NCBI RefSeq assembly: GCF_020184175.1
Contig: NC_065531.1
Coordinates: forward strand, 32,695,213-32,759,212
Reading direction: 5' to 3'
From: Aphis gossypii
Taxonomy: Eukaryota; Arthropoda; Insecta; Hemiptera; Aphididae
Length of the DNA: 64,000 nucleotides
This document shows positions 53,401 through 64,000 of this stretch, piece after piece. Position numbers and translations under genes: made by a program. The notes below the pieces were generated by a model. The model ran no database searches, was not told where the DNA came from, and worked only from the letters and a program-made list of their open reading frames with translations. Every line of letters begins with the position of its first letter. The first letter of the stretch is position 1.

Positions 53401-53500
53401 AATATGTATAATAGTGTCATTTTAATGACGGTCATAATAGTTTAGACCAGACATATTATTGCGATAAAACACACAAAGATACGTTATGTATATAATACTA
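50481..53500. other. A/T-rich stretch, no gene seen
   Basis: The minus-strand frame at 51454-51636 and the plus-strand frame at 52723-52914 are not recognisable; the latter crosses the repeat at 52795-52885. Confidence 0.5.
52795..52885. repeat. Repeat fragment shared with 58.98 kb
   Basis: CTCAATGACGAGTAACATTC followed by a CACCTACTATATAACAGC phrase parallels CTCAATGACGAAGTACACTC followed by GCCTACTGTAGCAG at 58988-59030. Shared order with small indels indicates common repeat ancestry. Confidence 0.5.
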
Positions 53501-54489
53501 TAATAGTATGTTGTTTGGAAAACGGATTTTTAACGGTTTCATCAAACTCGATCGTCAATGTTGCAGTTGTTGCATTTGTTGTATGTTATTATAGATATCA
53601 TGCGACTACACAAATAGTATTATTTATTCATGTTAGAAAGTGAAATGAGTGAAAGTGTTGTGTGAGTAATTTTGATGTATTATTCAATTCCCAAGGATAA
53701 TGTTATGTTACTACTTACTGTCCACCATTAAAGGTAGAACGATGCAGACATAACGTCTTTAAATGAATCATTGAATACCTATATTATTAATTGCGTTATT
53801 AGTTAGTATATATAATATATATATATGTATATATGTATTCACTATAAATTATATCAAATCACTACACTAATTAAAATATATTATGTATAGGTACCTATAT
53901 AGCTAGAAAAATTAGAATATTATAATTGCACGTGGCGATTGATGTAGGTATTTAACAAAGTAATATGCGGGAAACGCGAAGTTCGATGCACTTTTATAAG
54001 ACTTAAGGTCACGTATACGGTGAAAGTGTATGATGTAGATAATGAAAACATAGATTTAAAAAAGCGGCTTTACTCGTTATGTGAACGAGGTGTACTAGAC
54101 GTTGGTATGTTAAACACACAACCGCATTATGGTGCATAGGTATTAAATTATAATATAGTATTTGTAATTTGTATCCTAGTTAAATGAATCACAGCTAGAA
54201 TTCATCGATCGCAACATTACGAGTGTTTCGAAAAACTGTAAAAAAAAAAAATAATAATAATAAAAATAATAAACCACCGTCTTGCGTAATCGCACTTTAT
54301 TTAGTTGACCCGATGTCCTTGAAGTGATCAAACATTAAATAGGTACTTATTTAAAAGAAAAAAATGCGTCTGGTAAACACGAGGGTATCTCATGCGTTCG
54401 CTATAGCTGCGGTATTTAATAATAATAAGAAAAAAAATTAATTATGCCAGACGACGGATTCCAGTATAATATAATAATAATATATTTTA
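53501..54489. other. Mixed-composition segment with an unlisted open frame
   Basis: G+C rises here. A plus-strand frame at 53948-54139 is open for 63 codons without an ATG near its start. It contains the non-repetitive hydrophilic stretch KVYDVDNENIDLKKRLYSLC, and TGATGTAG just before it could be a splice acceptor. No donor is convincing at its end, where it stops at TAG 54137-54139. It could be a terminal exon or chance. Confidence 0.25.
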
Positions 54490-54677
54490 ATGACTACGGC
54501 GGAAAAGAGTCGTCAGTCAACCGCGATGATATCAACACAACGGCTTTTTACCCGACTTAAAGAATATGGTATTGTGATATTATGTAATAACAGCGATGAT
54601 GACGATGATGATAGTAATTGTAATAACCATAATAACTATACACGGTACGATATGCGCGAAGGAGCGTGGAGAAAGTA
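54490..54677 (+). CDS. Candidate small ORF or first coding exon, unknown
   Basis: An ATG at 54490 opens a frame of 62 codons in a mixed-composition region. It contains a run of six Asp from a GATGATGACGATGATGAT stretch and a following Asn/His-rich part, and ends REGAWRK before a TAG. The stop codon overlaps a strong splice-donor string, AAAGTA|GTAAGTAT (GT at 54678-54679). Splicing there would remove the stop and extend the frame into an unidentified exon. The protein matches nothing I know. Triplet-repeat expansion could have created the acidic run by chance. Confidence 0.25.
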
Positions 54678-54683
54678 GTAAGT

Positions 54684-57600
54684 ATTGAGCAATGATTATG
54701 ATGCGTAAATACCTATTGTTTGTTCTTATTACATACCCACTGTGAGAAAACAAACCATTCTGTTGTTTTAATTTTAATTATGATTATTAATGAATATATA
54801 GTAGATCTTAAAACAGTTAAAGCTGCACACTATTATAAATTATATAGATCTCTCGCGTGATACTATACTTGTTACGGCTAGTGCAATAATATCGAAACAA
54901 TGTTACGTGCTAATTTATAATGTTATTATAATCTTGTGACAACATTTTTTATAAACATCATATTTGATGAGATAGAGACCAGTTTACTGTTATAAGCACT
55001 TCAAAACAAACTCACACTCGATTAGATCTATCTGTTTATGTTCGATGAGTTACAATGATCTACAAGCTAGGTATTATCATTATTACAAAGGTCATAAAAT
55101 AATACTTATAATATGACTTACTTTATATTATTATCATTATAAACATAGTCATAGGATGATTAATCAAAATTTTATTCGGATTTTTCGTGGATTTGAATCT
55201 TGTTTACGTTAAATTGATTGTATGTACAATAAAAGTAAACTATTTCCAAATAATGAAGTCATACCATTAGGTAATACCTAGTTTTGATGACGAATTTTCA
55301 AAATATTAGTAATACTTGTTAAAATAAATGTATAATATCTCAATCTTTACAATACGTATTTGTAAATAACTCTACACTGATATCAATTTTCCAAAACAAA
55401 AACTACGTTTTATAACGATTATGTATGTTTGTATAATATACACCTATAAGCTATAATATAAATATATACTTAGTCATAATTATAACTTATCATTGTAAAA
55501 TAAGTTAATGATATCAGAAATGTGAAAATGTGAAAAATGTTGAAAATATTTGTTTTTCAAACATTCGATAATACGGGTCATTGAGCACAATCAAAGAATC
55601 TAAAGTTATATCTATTATTGTCTTAGAAAAAGATTAGATTAAATTAAAAGTATCTGCTAAATTTTTTTACACTATAATTATAAAATATAAATAAAGGCAA
55701 TTTGAACACTGCGGTTTTAACATCGTCATTTATAGTAAAATTGTATATGTAAAATGGGTTATTCCCAAGACTTTTTTAAATTATGACTAATATTCCAAAC
55801 CATATTTATTTAATAGTACTTTAGTAAAATTATATACATTTTTTTTTTTTAAAAAAAATTAACTTTTATTCAAGTATCAAATACAATCTTACGTTCATCT
55901 TATATATCACAGAAACTCAGAGTTTAAATTATAAAAGTCAGTTTTCCAATTTCATAAATGCCATAGTGAAGTCCCCTATTTCGTATCCCATCCCTTGAGA
56001 AACATTTATCATCGTTTTTTCCTTTTTGAAATGACATTACTGAAAACGTTTATGATTTCAAAATTCTTGTTTTTATTTATTTGAAACATCATTAAGTAGC
56101 AATATATTTAATATTTATATATTATAATGTATTAATAATTATTAATATTAATAACTAAGAATAAATATATTTATTTACAATATTTACATTTATTAATTAA
56201 TTAATTAGCATAAGTAAAACCTAATAACATTAAATATGTATGTAAATTCATTTAATATTCTATTTTTTCAAACCAAATCAAAATAATATTTTATTATTGT
56301 ATACTAACAATAACTTGAATTTAAAAAATATTTATAATATTTACATCAAATTAACTATCTAACCTTAATTCTTAAGTAATGTTATCATTTTATCAAACAT
56401 TATATGTTATTTTTAATATTATAATTTATACTGAACAAAATATTACATAATAAAATATATTTGATAATGTACTAATAGTTGTATCCATAGATACATAGTA
56501 GGAACCTATATCCTATATATATAATATATATTAACACTAAATCCTGTCCATTTTTCTTAGTACTTATATTATAGTCAGGAAATCGGAAAATCAATCATAT
56601 TACTTGCATAAACTAAATTTACAACGTTTACGTATTATAATTATTCGTAATGTAATCATCAGAAAACTCTGCAGTAGGTGCCGAGCATAACTCGTTATGG
56701 GGTAAATTACTGTAAATTGTAATGTATAAGTTAAATTTGAATTCAATGATAAATCATTGAATACGAAAAATGATAGTGAGCGAAGATAACGGTTTGTCAG
56801 TCAATAATATTTCAAAACGTATTTGTATTGCTATTATAAAGGAATTTATACTTTACTATTAGTATACACTATACCTATATGGTAAGTTAAATACATTTTC
56901 ACCAAATACATTGTATTTATATTATCATTAATATTTAGTTATTAAAATTGTATACATCAATTATATAATTTACCTATTATTATATTTTTATTGAGACATA
57001 TTAATAAATAGCTCGAGAAGATTCAAAATATTTTTTAAATTATACAACGAATAAAGAAAGTTTAACATAAACATTAAAAAAAAATATTTATCAAGTACTT
57101 ACAGTAGGTAATTCATTATTTAATTATAACAAAATCCGAAAGTCAACTTTATCAAAAACTGGTTTTGTGTAAAAATTCCAGTTTATCCTATTTTTTTTTC
57201 TAAGTTATTAACAAAAAGATTGACAAATTTTCACTTTTGACATAGCTTAATTTATATTATATATATTTCATATATAGATATAATAAGAAATTCATAAGTA
57301 ATAAATAAAAATTATTGATGCAATGTAATTTAAAATAATAAAATTATATATTATGCATATTTAATAACTTCACCTAATTAAAATTCCAAATAGCAATGTA
57401 AGAATATTTAAAAATTTAAGTACCTAACCTATGTACAATATTATTGAATGCAGTGATGGTGCAATGTAGAATTCTACATGGATAAATGCAGAGTAAAGAG
57501 ATAAGTTAATTTTAGCAATCCTTACACATGGTAATATAATATGTGCTTGAATAATTAATAATAACCAATGTTCACATAAAACAAAATATTTATATAGCTG

Positions 57601-57890
57601 CACCACTAAGTTTACAAATGTAATAATATTTAGTGTAAATTGTCGTGCTAAAATACATATTATATGACGTATAATCGGCTTAGTTTCTATTCGCTACAAT
57701 AATCTCAGGTCATAATATAGAATCTCACTCTCGTAAAGTCGCATCAAAACCACGACTGGTTATATTAAGAGTATACTATTAACTAAGTGAAAGTGTTCAA
57801 TAAAATTGTTAAGTAAAAAATATTTAAATATTTTTAATATGATTCTATTTTAGATATCTTATTCCAAGAAAAAATTGTTAGGAAAAAAAT
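54684..57890. other. A/T-rich stretch, no gene seen
   Basis: Contains a member of the dispersed A/T-rich family near 57145-57250 (AAAACTGGTTTTGTGTAAAA, opposite orientation to the 31.4-kb copy). If the minus-strand exon at 57.9 kb belongs to the secreted-protein gene, this stretch is intron. Confidence 0.4.
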
Positions 57891-57898
57891 GTACTTAC

Positions 57899-58330
57899 CG
57901 TATTCAGTCTACGGGGGTGCAAAGGACTCGGCGTTCGCGTAAGAATCATTTTAGTCTAAAAATCACACGTATTGTGTGCACTTGTATCTCGAAAAAAAAT
58001 AAAACACACCACTGTTATATTGTAAACCAGTCGAGTATTAATAATTCTAATGGTAAACGAACGAAACGGTTTTTTATCATTTATCTTGAATGCCCACGAC
58101 CAAAATGTATCAGTCACTAAAATACGACTGGCCGGTAACAGTATAAGACGTACACATACTCAACAGTCCACCCAATCCATTAATACGTAATACGACTCCA
58201 GTGTAATATTATTATACGACGAGTTATCCCACTTCTACACGACGCTATATTATTACCACTACTACGCCGCCTCTCACCAAGTTCCGTTGAAAACTATCAG
58301 TTTCATTAACGTAAACGTAAATTTAAAACT
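57899..58330 (-). promoter_or_regulatory. Candidate first exon and promoter, minus strand
   Basis: A mixed-composition island whose left edge, read on the minus strand, ends in AATACG|GTAAGTAC with GT at 57898-57897, a strong donor. An ATG at 57949 would open 17 codons (MILTRTPSPLHPRRLNT) up to that donor in phase 0. The nearest minus-strand gene downstream is the secreted-protein gene, which has a possible acceptor at 48427. Joining the two would make a 9.5-kb intron. The joined frame remains open into the signal peptide, so the upstream ATG would extend the protein; the internal ATG with its clean signal peptide seems more likely to start translation. Connection is unproven. The plus-strand frame at 57875-58120 is a shadow. 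Confidence 0.35.
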
Positions 58331-58724
58331 GTTAACCGAACGTCATTACTTTTTCCCTTTATGCAAGTCATAGTATTTATTTCTACTATATTATGTTATA
58401 ATTTAATGACCGAAAAGTTTTTAAAAAACTTACATTGTTAATGTGTTTCTATAAAATATATACAGATTAATATATACGAGTATATTAAGTATATGAATTT
58501 ATTTTAAAATGCCATTGAAATTTAAAAATAAAATAATTTAAAATAAATTAAATAAAATATTTTTAAATCGATTGCTCAGAGAAGTTTCGTATTTTATTTA
58601 AAGTGAACTATCTGACGTGTACGGCTTGATTAAATAGTTACATTTGTATAACAACTCGTAAATAAAAATTAAATTACTAAATAATTCAGCTACAAAAATG
58701 CTTTAGTTTTCAACTTTGAGGGTT

Positions 58725-59045
58725 CCTTTTGGTAAAAAATCTGATATAGTTGTACTTTTGAACAAATAGGTATAAAAAAATATCAGTTTTTTTTAAAACA
58801 ATAATCGGGAAAATGGTAATTTTAACGCAAAATCACTTTTCGAAAAAAAATTATTTTTATTTCTTTGTAACTCGATAACAATAATATCTGTATATACTTG
58901 AAAATTTACTTGGAAATTTTATATAAGCATTTTCTACATAATGCTTTATCATTCAATTCAAATTAGCTCATACATTACAGTAATTCGCTCAATGACGAAG
59001 TACACTCGACGCCTACTGTAGCAGTTACATACTCTCCTACTTTTT
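58725..59045. repeat. Dispersed repeat copy, about 320 bp
   Basis: Shares phrases with 50300-50480 and, in its right part, with 52795-52885. It ends in CATACTCTCCTA, which is the reverse of the TAGGAGAG seen at 50309. It is non-coding. The combination suggests a single interspersed family present in several truncated copies in this window. Confidence 0.45.
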
Positions 59046-60929
59046 GTTGTTAAATAATTGTTGGTTATTCAATCATGCATGAAATTGTACGATAACATAA
59101 CTATTATTTTATTACACATTGTATATAGGTATTCATTTGAGGTAAATTTTATTGGTTATGTGTACTTATATAAATTGCATCAAATACCACAGGTAAAAGA
59201 AATAATTATGGGAATCAAAAAGGTTATACATTAATGTTGCACAGATCGATATTGAGATACATGATGACGTTTATATAGATTGCGCCATCACACAGTATAC
59301 GTTTACTATTTATACGTGATAAAATTAGAAAATTATCAAAATTGAATATTCATCAACTAATGCCAAAAAAAGATAGTAATATTATTTAGAGATTAAACGA
59401 ATTTACATTTTTTAAATGATCAGTATGCAGCACAGATGTACAACAACAGTATTTTATATTTCTGTGATACGCAGTACTGCGTATTCATTTATACTCGTAA
59501 AATCGTCTGTAAAATAAAATATCAAAAAAAAAAAAAAATTGGTACATACGAGTATTTATTGTACATTTTAGTAAAATATATAAATCATGAATATAACATC
59601 TGACATATTTTGAAACAATTTTAAAATATATTTTGCTTATACTAACTAAATTTTAGCTGATAAATTAAATTGAAAAACAAATGTTACCTATATCCAATAT
59701 TTTATAATATATCAAAATATTAACCAGTGAATAATGAATATTTTCAACTTGTATGAGTCTACATAAAACCCGTTCGTGTTTTCATAATGATAATTCCATG
59801 GTGCAATAATTATTATTAATGTATTGATGAATTTAATGTGTAATATATTTATTGGCACAAAAAAGGTATTTAATTCAGAATAGATAGTCTTAAAATTAGT
59901 TTTCTAAAAAAACATGTATCTACAGAGCTATTCACAAAGTATACTTATCCCTTTTTTTTATTCAATAATACAGTTGTTTAAAAGGTAATTATTGGAATTT
60001 TTAAGTATACCTACAGAGCCATGTAAGTTCTAAGAGTGTTCTGTCGAGATACATACTTCTAATTTTCGATTAATAAAAACTTCTCTTTTATATTGTAAAT
60101 TATTTAACAAAAAATTTTTCTGAAAATATTGAAGTATTAAAATAGTAATTGCTGTATTAATCTAAAACATTTATAATTTAAAATATAAATTATAAATTAA
60201 GTGTAGTGACTGCTATGTGATAGATCGATATCACAATTATTATTTAGATGACACACGTTCGTTGAAATCTTGAGAAGTGCCGAAAGAAGATGGGTGAGAA
60301 ATAAGTTAAAAACTTTTACTCGTTTTCTTTACAATAACGTTTGGTTATTCGTACAAATTAAAAACATTTTAATTAAAGTACAGTTGTAATCTCACTAAAC
60401 TTCGACTGATGGTAACTATCTTTTTCTGAAAATTCCAAATGCTCTATTCGTATTTATATTAGTTCTATCGATGGAATATGGTGGCGTGATAGTTTATATT
60501 CTAATTTTATTCCCCTTTATTGTTTAATTTCATTATTATGAGAATAAGTGAAAACAATAAGTTGTTTTCACCTTTGATCTAGGCTTTCCGCTGTTTTTGT
60601 TTTACACGTATACCATAATATATTAATGATATTAATACCTACATTGAATATATCATAAATTAATTATACTAACTGTATAATTTATTGTACATTGAAATTC
60701 ATAAAATGACTTTACTGGGTTTAGTTAACTACACAATTATAATAAATATTATTATATCTATTTTCTATTTATATAAGACTATTTTATGGACTAGTTATTA
60801 TCCTTAGTATAAACATTTTGATAATTGAGAAACTTCTCATTTGAATTTTGAATTATTCACATTGAAATTTTCAATAAAATTATCCACTAAATAATTTACA
60901 ATATAAAAAGGGGTTCTCATTTGTAAAAT
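59046..60929. other. A/T-rich stretch, no gene seen
   Basis: No exon, RNA gene or clear transposon end recognised. TGCGCCATCACAC at 59281 partly resembles the CTCF-type core. Confidence 0.5.
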
Positions 60930-61753
60930 AGAAGTTTGTATCACCGCAGGACACTCCATAAATTTATTATCATCTTGGTGCAAGAACTGGAAAATATCAA
61001 TTAACCCTTCAAAAACTGTAAGTGTATTATTCAGTTTACACCGTACTCCAACTCCACTATCCCTAACATTTAACAACGAACAAATCCCCAGGAAGCCTAC
61101 TGCCAAGTACCTTGGTAACGCTGGACAAAAAATTAATCTAGTTAGTTAGTGGCTACACCTCTCATCTAAACTCCAACAAGCCTATCAACATCTAAGAATG
61201 CTCTTCCCTATCTTAAATAGGAAGTCCTCGCTACAAAAAAAAACTTTCCTTACTTATTTACAAGCAAGTACTGCGTCCATTAATCACTTATTCCTGCCCT
61301 ATTTGGAGTTAATGTGCACAAACTCACCTAAAAATTTGCAAACATTTCAAAATAAAGTATTAAGAACGATAATAAACGCGCCATGGTTTGTAAGAAACCT
61401 AAACATACATAAATACCTCACAATTCCATATCTCCTAGACCACATCAAATACTTGGCTGTGGGCTTCTTCAAATCTATCCACAAGTCAACAGGCTCAATG
61501 CACTATCACCTCAACATCGGACCAACTCTACAACTCCGATTTCAACGTAGATACCCGCATGGCCTAGTTTCTCAAGAAATATTCTAGTTTAATCTTAAGT
61601 CTCTAACTATTAATTATTATCACTTAACCTAAAATTTTAATTAAATTTAGTTATCACACTTAACAAGTCAACAGTTTGTATTATTATCTTTAATACCACT
61701 TGGTATAGATAGGGCAAGCTAGGAATAACTTACTGTAAAAAAAAAAAAAAAAT
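60930..61753 (+). pseudogene. Jockey-like LINE, 5'-truncated reverse transcriptase
   Basis: Plus-strand conceptual translation gives the C-terminal part of a jockey/CR1-type reverse transcriptase. In order it shows LLSSWCKNWKISINPSKT, TAKYLG, then QQAYQHLRMLFPILNRKSS, later LRTIINAPWFVRN and HKYLTIPYLLDHIKYLA. These blocks are the usual end of insect jockey ORF2 proteins. An in-frame TAG interrupts the frame at about 61147-61149, and the segment after TAKYLG looks shortened relative to the family. The catalytic YADD region and everything upstream are missing. The frame closes at 61587, followed by a short 3' UTR and a poly-A tract (about 61738-61753), as expected for target-primed retrotransposition. 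It is dead and non-autonomous. The minus-strand frame at 60837-61106 is a shadow. Confidence 0.85.
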
Positions 61754-63429
61754 TAAAAATGACATTCCTTGTTTAGTACGAGAAATATTTAAATAATTTA
61801 ATTATATGATATTTGAGTATATTTAAAAATTTTGAAAACCAGAATTTAAATAAATAATAATTAACATAAAAATGGGTACCTATGATTACGTTAGATGAAA
61901 TACCCTATTTAATAAAATTCTGTAAAAATGATCGTTGGCAGATTCATTATAATTATATTATGTGATGTAAAAAATTTAATTTACTTATCTATATTTCAAT
62001 AGAACTATCGTGTATCCTATGAAGATATTAGATACGAAACGCATAGGTAAAAGTTTACAAACATAATAATATGATGTAAGATTTGTATTGTAAATTTAAG
62101 TAGTATATAAAATAAAACAACACTTTTTAAACATATAAAAATAGATTTAAACATTGTATTGTTAGGTATTAACATTTTACATTTATTATTCAATTTGTTT
62201 TGATAAAATAATTACCTAAACATACTAAAATTAGGTGGCTTAAAAATAGTATACTACAACTTATCTTAAACTTTATGTAATAATGTAACATATTATAATA
62301 TATAAAAACATGGTATTATAAGACAAAATATCTGTATGATAATAATACAACCTTTGCATATCATCATCAAACATTGCGACGTCACATTCATAATTCATTT
62401 AACATAAACAATTTAAAAACGAAGTAACATTATTATTGTAAGCATACTTTGCTGAGATAGATAATAACCAAAAAAAATTGTGTACCACAGTCACTTAAGT
62501 CTGAAACAACAAAATAAATATAAAACGGACGCTTTTCCGATAACGAGATGTCGCACATCCAACGTTTCGCCGTTTTAAGAGAGCAAACTTAGATTATCTA
62601 AATATCATGTAATTTATTTATTACTTATGTATGTGACGTAGCAGAATATTTATTATTTTATTATTATTCTTATGCACTCATCGAGAAAACAATAAGAATA
62701 ATAATAGATAATTAAACATTACAGTTTTTCAATAAATATCATTTATAATATAATAACAGTTCATAGATATTGGCGCAATGGACAATTATTTATTTATATT
62801 ATACCTACTATGCACTAACTTAAACTGTACAAATCACCACATGGTTTGGTAACATTGATTTTTTCTTTTTATCATTCACCGTAATGAATTTATTATTATT
62901 TCGATGTATTGTGCAGAGCATGTATAGATGAATTACTAAAATACGATATTGTATATAATATACATAGGTATTACATATTATAATATACATATTGTATAAA
63001 GTGATCCATTTAACGATGTCCACGCCAATTTTCCAATTCAATATTTGTGAGTAAGAATATATTTTTACAAGGAAACCTTGTAAATTTCTTTGACTCTGAA
63101 TTTTTTTTAGATTTTTAATTATTAGTGTACGTTTGAATAAATTTCAAACTACATAGGTACTTATAAATTTATAATAGATTTTTCGATATCACAAAGTTTG
63201 ACTCAGAAAAATAATGAACGTAGAACGTGCCACGGTAGATAATAACTGATCACCGCCGCGGTACTATATATGTATGTATATAATATATACATGGAATATC
63301 TGACACGATCACATTATAGTTAAATTTGAGTGTGTCGGATCATCGAAGGAATATGCCTAACATAAAGATAGTATACAGAGGTACATCATGTCATGCGACA
63401 TTGTTAACCGTGGTCGTGGTATAGTCGAA
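61754..63429. other. A/T-rich flank and 3' region of the TGF-beta ligand gene
   Basis: Part of this must be the 3' UTR of the minus-strand ligand gene. Candidate minus-strand polyadenylation signals are ATTAAA at 63119-63114 and AATAAA at 62894-62889, but I cannot choose between them. The open frame at 62820-63041 (minus) is Ile/Tyr/Val-rich and not recognisable. Confidence 0.4.
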
Positions 63430-63786
63430 TCACTTGCACGAGCACGTGAGCACCCTCATGTCGGGGTAGCTTTTGAGCAGCACGTGGTTTGACCGGTCCA
63501 TGTAGAGCAAAGTGAGCGGAGCGAGCGTGTCGGGCACGCACGACGGTTCTGGCAGGTCCCACAACCGACCGAACGATCTGGCCAGGCTCTGCACGGTAGC
63601 GTGGTTGGTGGGCTTAGATCCCTTGCCCAGCGGGAACAGGCAACTGCCCGCGCAGTAGTTGGTCTCGAACCCTTTAGGGTAGATCACCCAGTCTTCCCAG
63701 CCGATGTCTGCGAAGTTGAGCACCAGTTTCTCCATTCGGCACTGGTCCACGCTGGTAAACGTGATCGTGTCGCCCGTGTCCACGGC
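63430..63786 (-). CDS. TGF-beta/BMP-type ligand, last exon with mature domain
   Basis: The exon starts after a good acceptor (TTGTGTATTGTGCAG|GCC, phase 0) and runs 118 codons to TGA at 63432-63430. It contains the whole mature cystine-knot domain: C16, the DIGWEDWVIYPKGF core at 27-40, C45-A-G-S-C49, FPL at 51-53, TNHATVQSL at 60-68, C83, LLYMD at 93-97 and CSC at 115-117. Spacing agrees with BMP-type ligands apart from about two extra residues before C83. The extended activin-type N-terminal cysteines are absent, so a BMP/GDF-type secreted ligand acting through type I/II Ser/Thr-kinase receptors is most likely; I cannot name the orthologue. Six cysteines are present: residue 82, where family members usually have the inter-chain cysteine, is Ser. 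The motif ends CSCK instead of CGC. The exon is far richer in G+C than its surroundings. The signal peptide, propeptide and cleavage site lie in exons beyond the window. Confidence 0.93.
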   Translation of the reverse strand, partial: AVDTGDTITFTSVDQCRMEKLVLNFADIGWEDWVIYPKGFETNYCAGSCLFPLGKGSKPTNHATVQSLARSFGRLWDLPEPSCVPDTLAPLTLLYMDRSNHVLLKSYPDMRVLTCSCK

Positions 63787-64000
63787 CTGCACAATACACA
63801 ATATGATATTATACAACGGGACCGATAATCGTGACTGACGAGTTTAAAAATAAATAAATATTATAAGACGGATATTATAATATTATCCAGAGACATGTTA
63901 TATTATAATACATATAGTATCAACCGAAGGATTATAGGTTAGGATAAAGTTTTATTTTTCGTTGATTATTATTATTTTTTTTTTTTTTAAGTATACTCGA
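63787..64000 (-). other. Intron of the TGF-beta ligand gene
   Basis: The sequence right of the acceptor reverts to A/T-rich, ends with a T-run, and shows no further exon before the window edge. By position it is the last intron of the ligand gene. Confidence 0.6.

Noticed and set aside
60837..61106. 89-codon minus-strand frame
   Set aside because: It is antisense to the reverse-transcriptase remnant, which reads well on the plus strand.
63601..63828. Plus-strand open frame opposite the TGF-beta exon
   Set aside because: Antisense shadow of a G+C-rich coding exon.
1..64000. CRISPR arrays, prokaryotic operons, rRNA and known conserved insect microRNAs
   Set aside because: Nothing matching was seen on either strand by reading; the gene structure is eukaryotic.

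Overview
The window is strongly A+T-rich eukaryotic DNA, mostly non-coding, with long poly-A/poly-T runs, AT and GT microsatellites, and many small transposon relics. Composition, spliced genes, several hAT-type MITEs, a jockey-like LINE fragment and a TGF-beta ligand exon all point to an insect. The general texture, including the recurring GGTACCTAT-type words, suggests a hemipteran, probably an aphid. That species-level guess is inference; no sequence search was possible.

Only two protein-coding loci are well supported, both on the minus strand. (1) At 46.56-48.34 kb lies a two-exon gene for a 542-residue secreted, Ser/Thr-rich protein. Its signal peptide is split by a 154-bp intron, it has a distinctive conserved-looking C-terminal block, and a polyadenylation signal follows the stop. 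I do not recognise its family. A possible distal non-coding first exon lies near 57.9 kb. (2) At 63.43-63.79 kb is the last exon of a TGF-beta/BMP-type ligand, carrying the whole mature cystine-knot domain. The cysteine that normally makes the inter-subunit disulphide is replaced by serine. Its earlier exons lie beyond the right edge.

Mobile DNA is the other clear content. Three independent hAT-type MITEs (27.40-27.78, 28.01-28.22 and 49.83-49.99 kb) each have matching terminal inverted repeats and an intact 8-bp target-site duplication. A 5'-truncated jockey-like LINE with one in-frame stop and a poly-A tail sits at 60.93-61.75 kb. Weaker repeat traces are a pogo-like terminus (14.91 kb), a widespread-insect-repeat-like block (34.7 kb), a dispersed A/T-rich family (31.4, 50.3, 57.15, 58.7 kb), a foldback (41.3 kb) and a diverged local duplication (33.7 and 34.4 kb).

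Several islands of higher G+C stand out (1.4-2.6, 11.3-11.8, 22.0-22.8, 32.7-33.2, 36-37.5, 40.4-40.8, 53.9-54.7, 57.9-58.3 kb). They hold promoter-like words or strong splice-donor sequences and are the best places to look for first exons or enhancers. I could not assign a gene to most of them. The rest of the window shows nothing beyond A/T-rich intergenic or intronic sequence.
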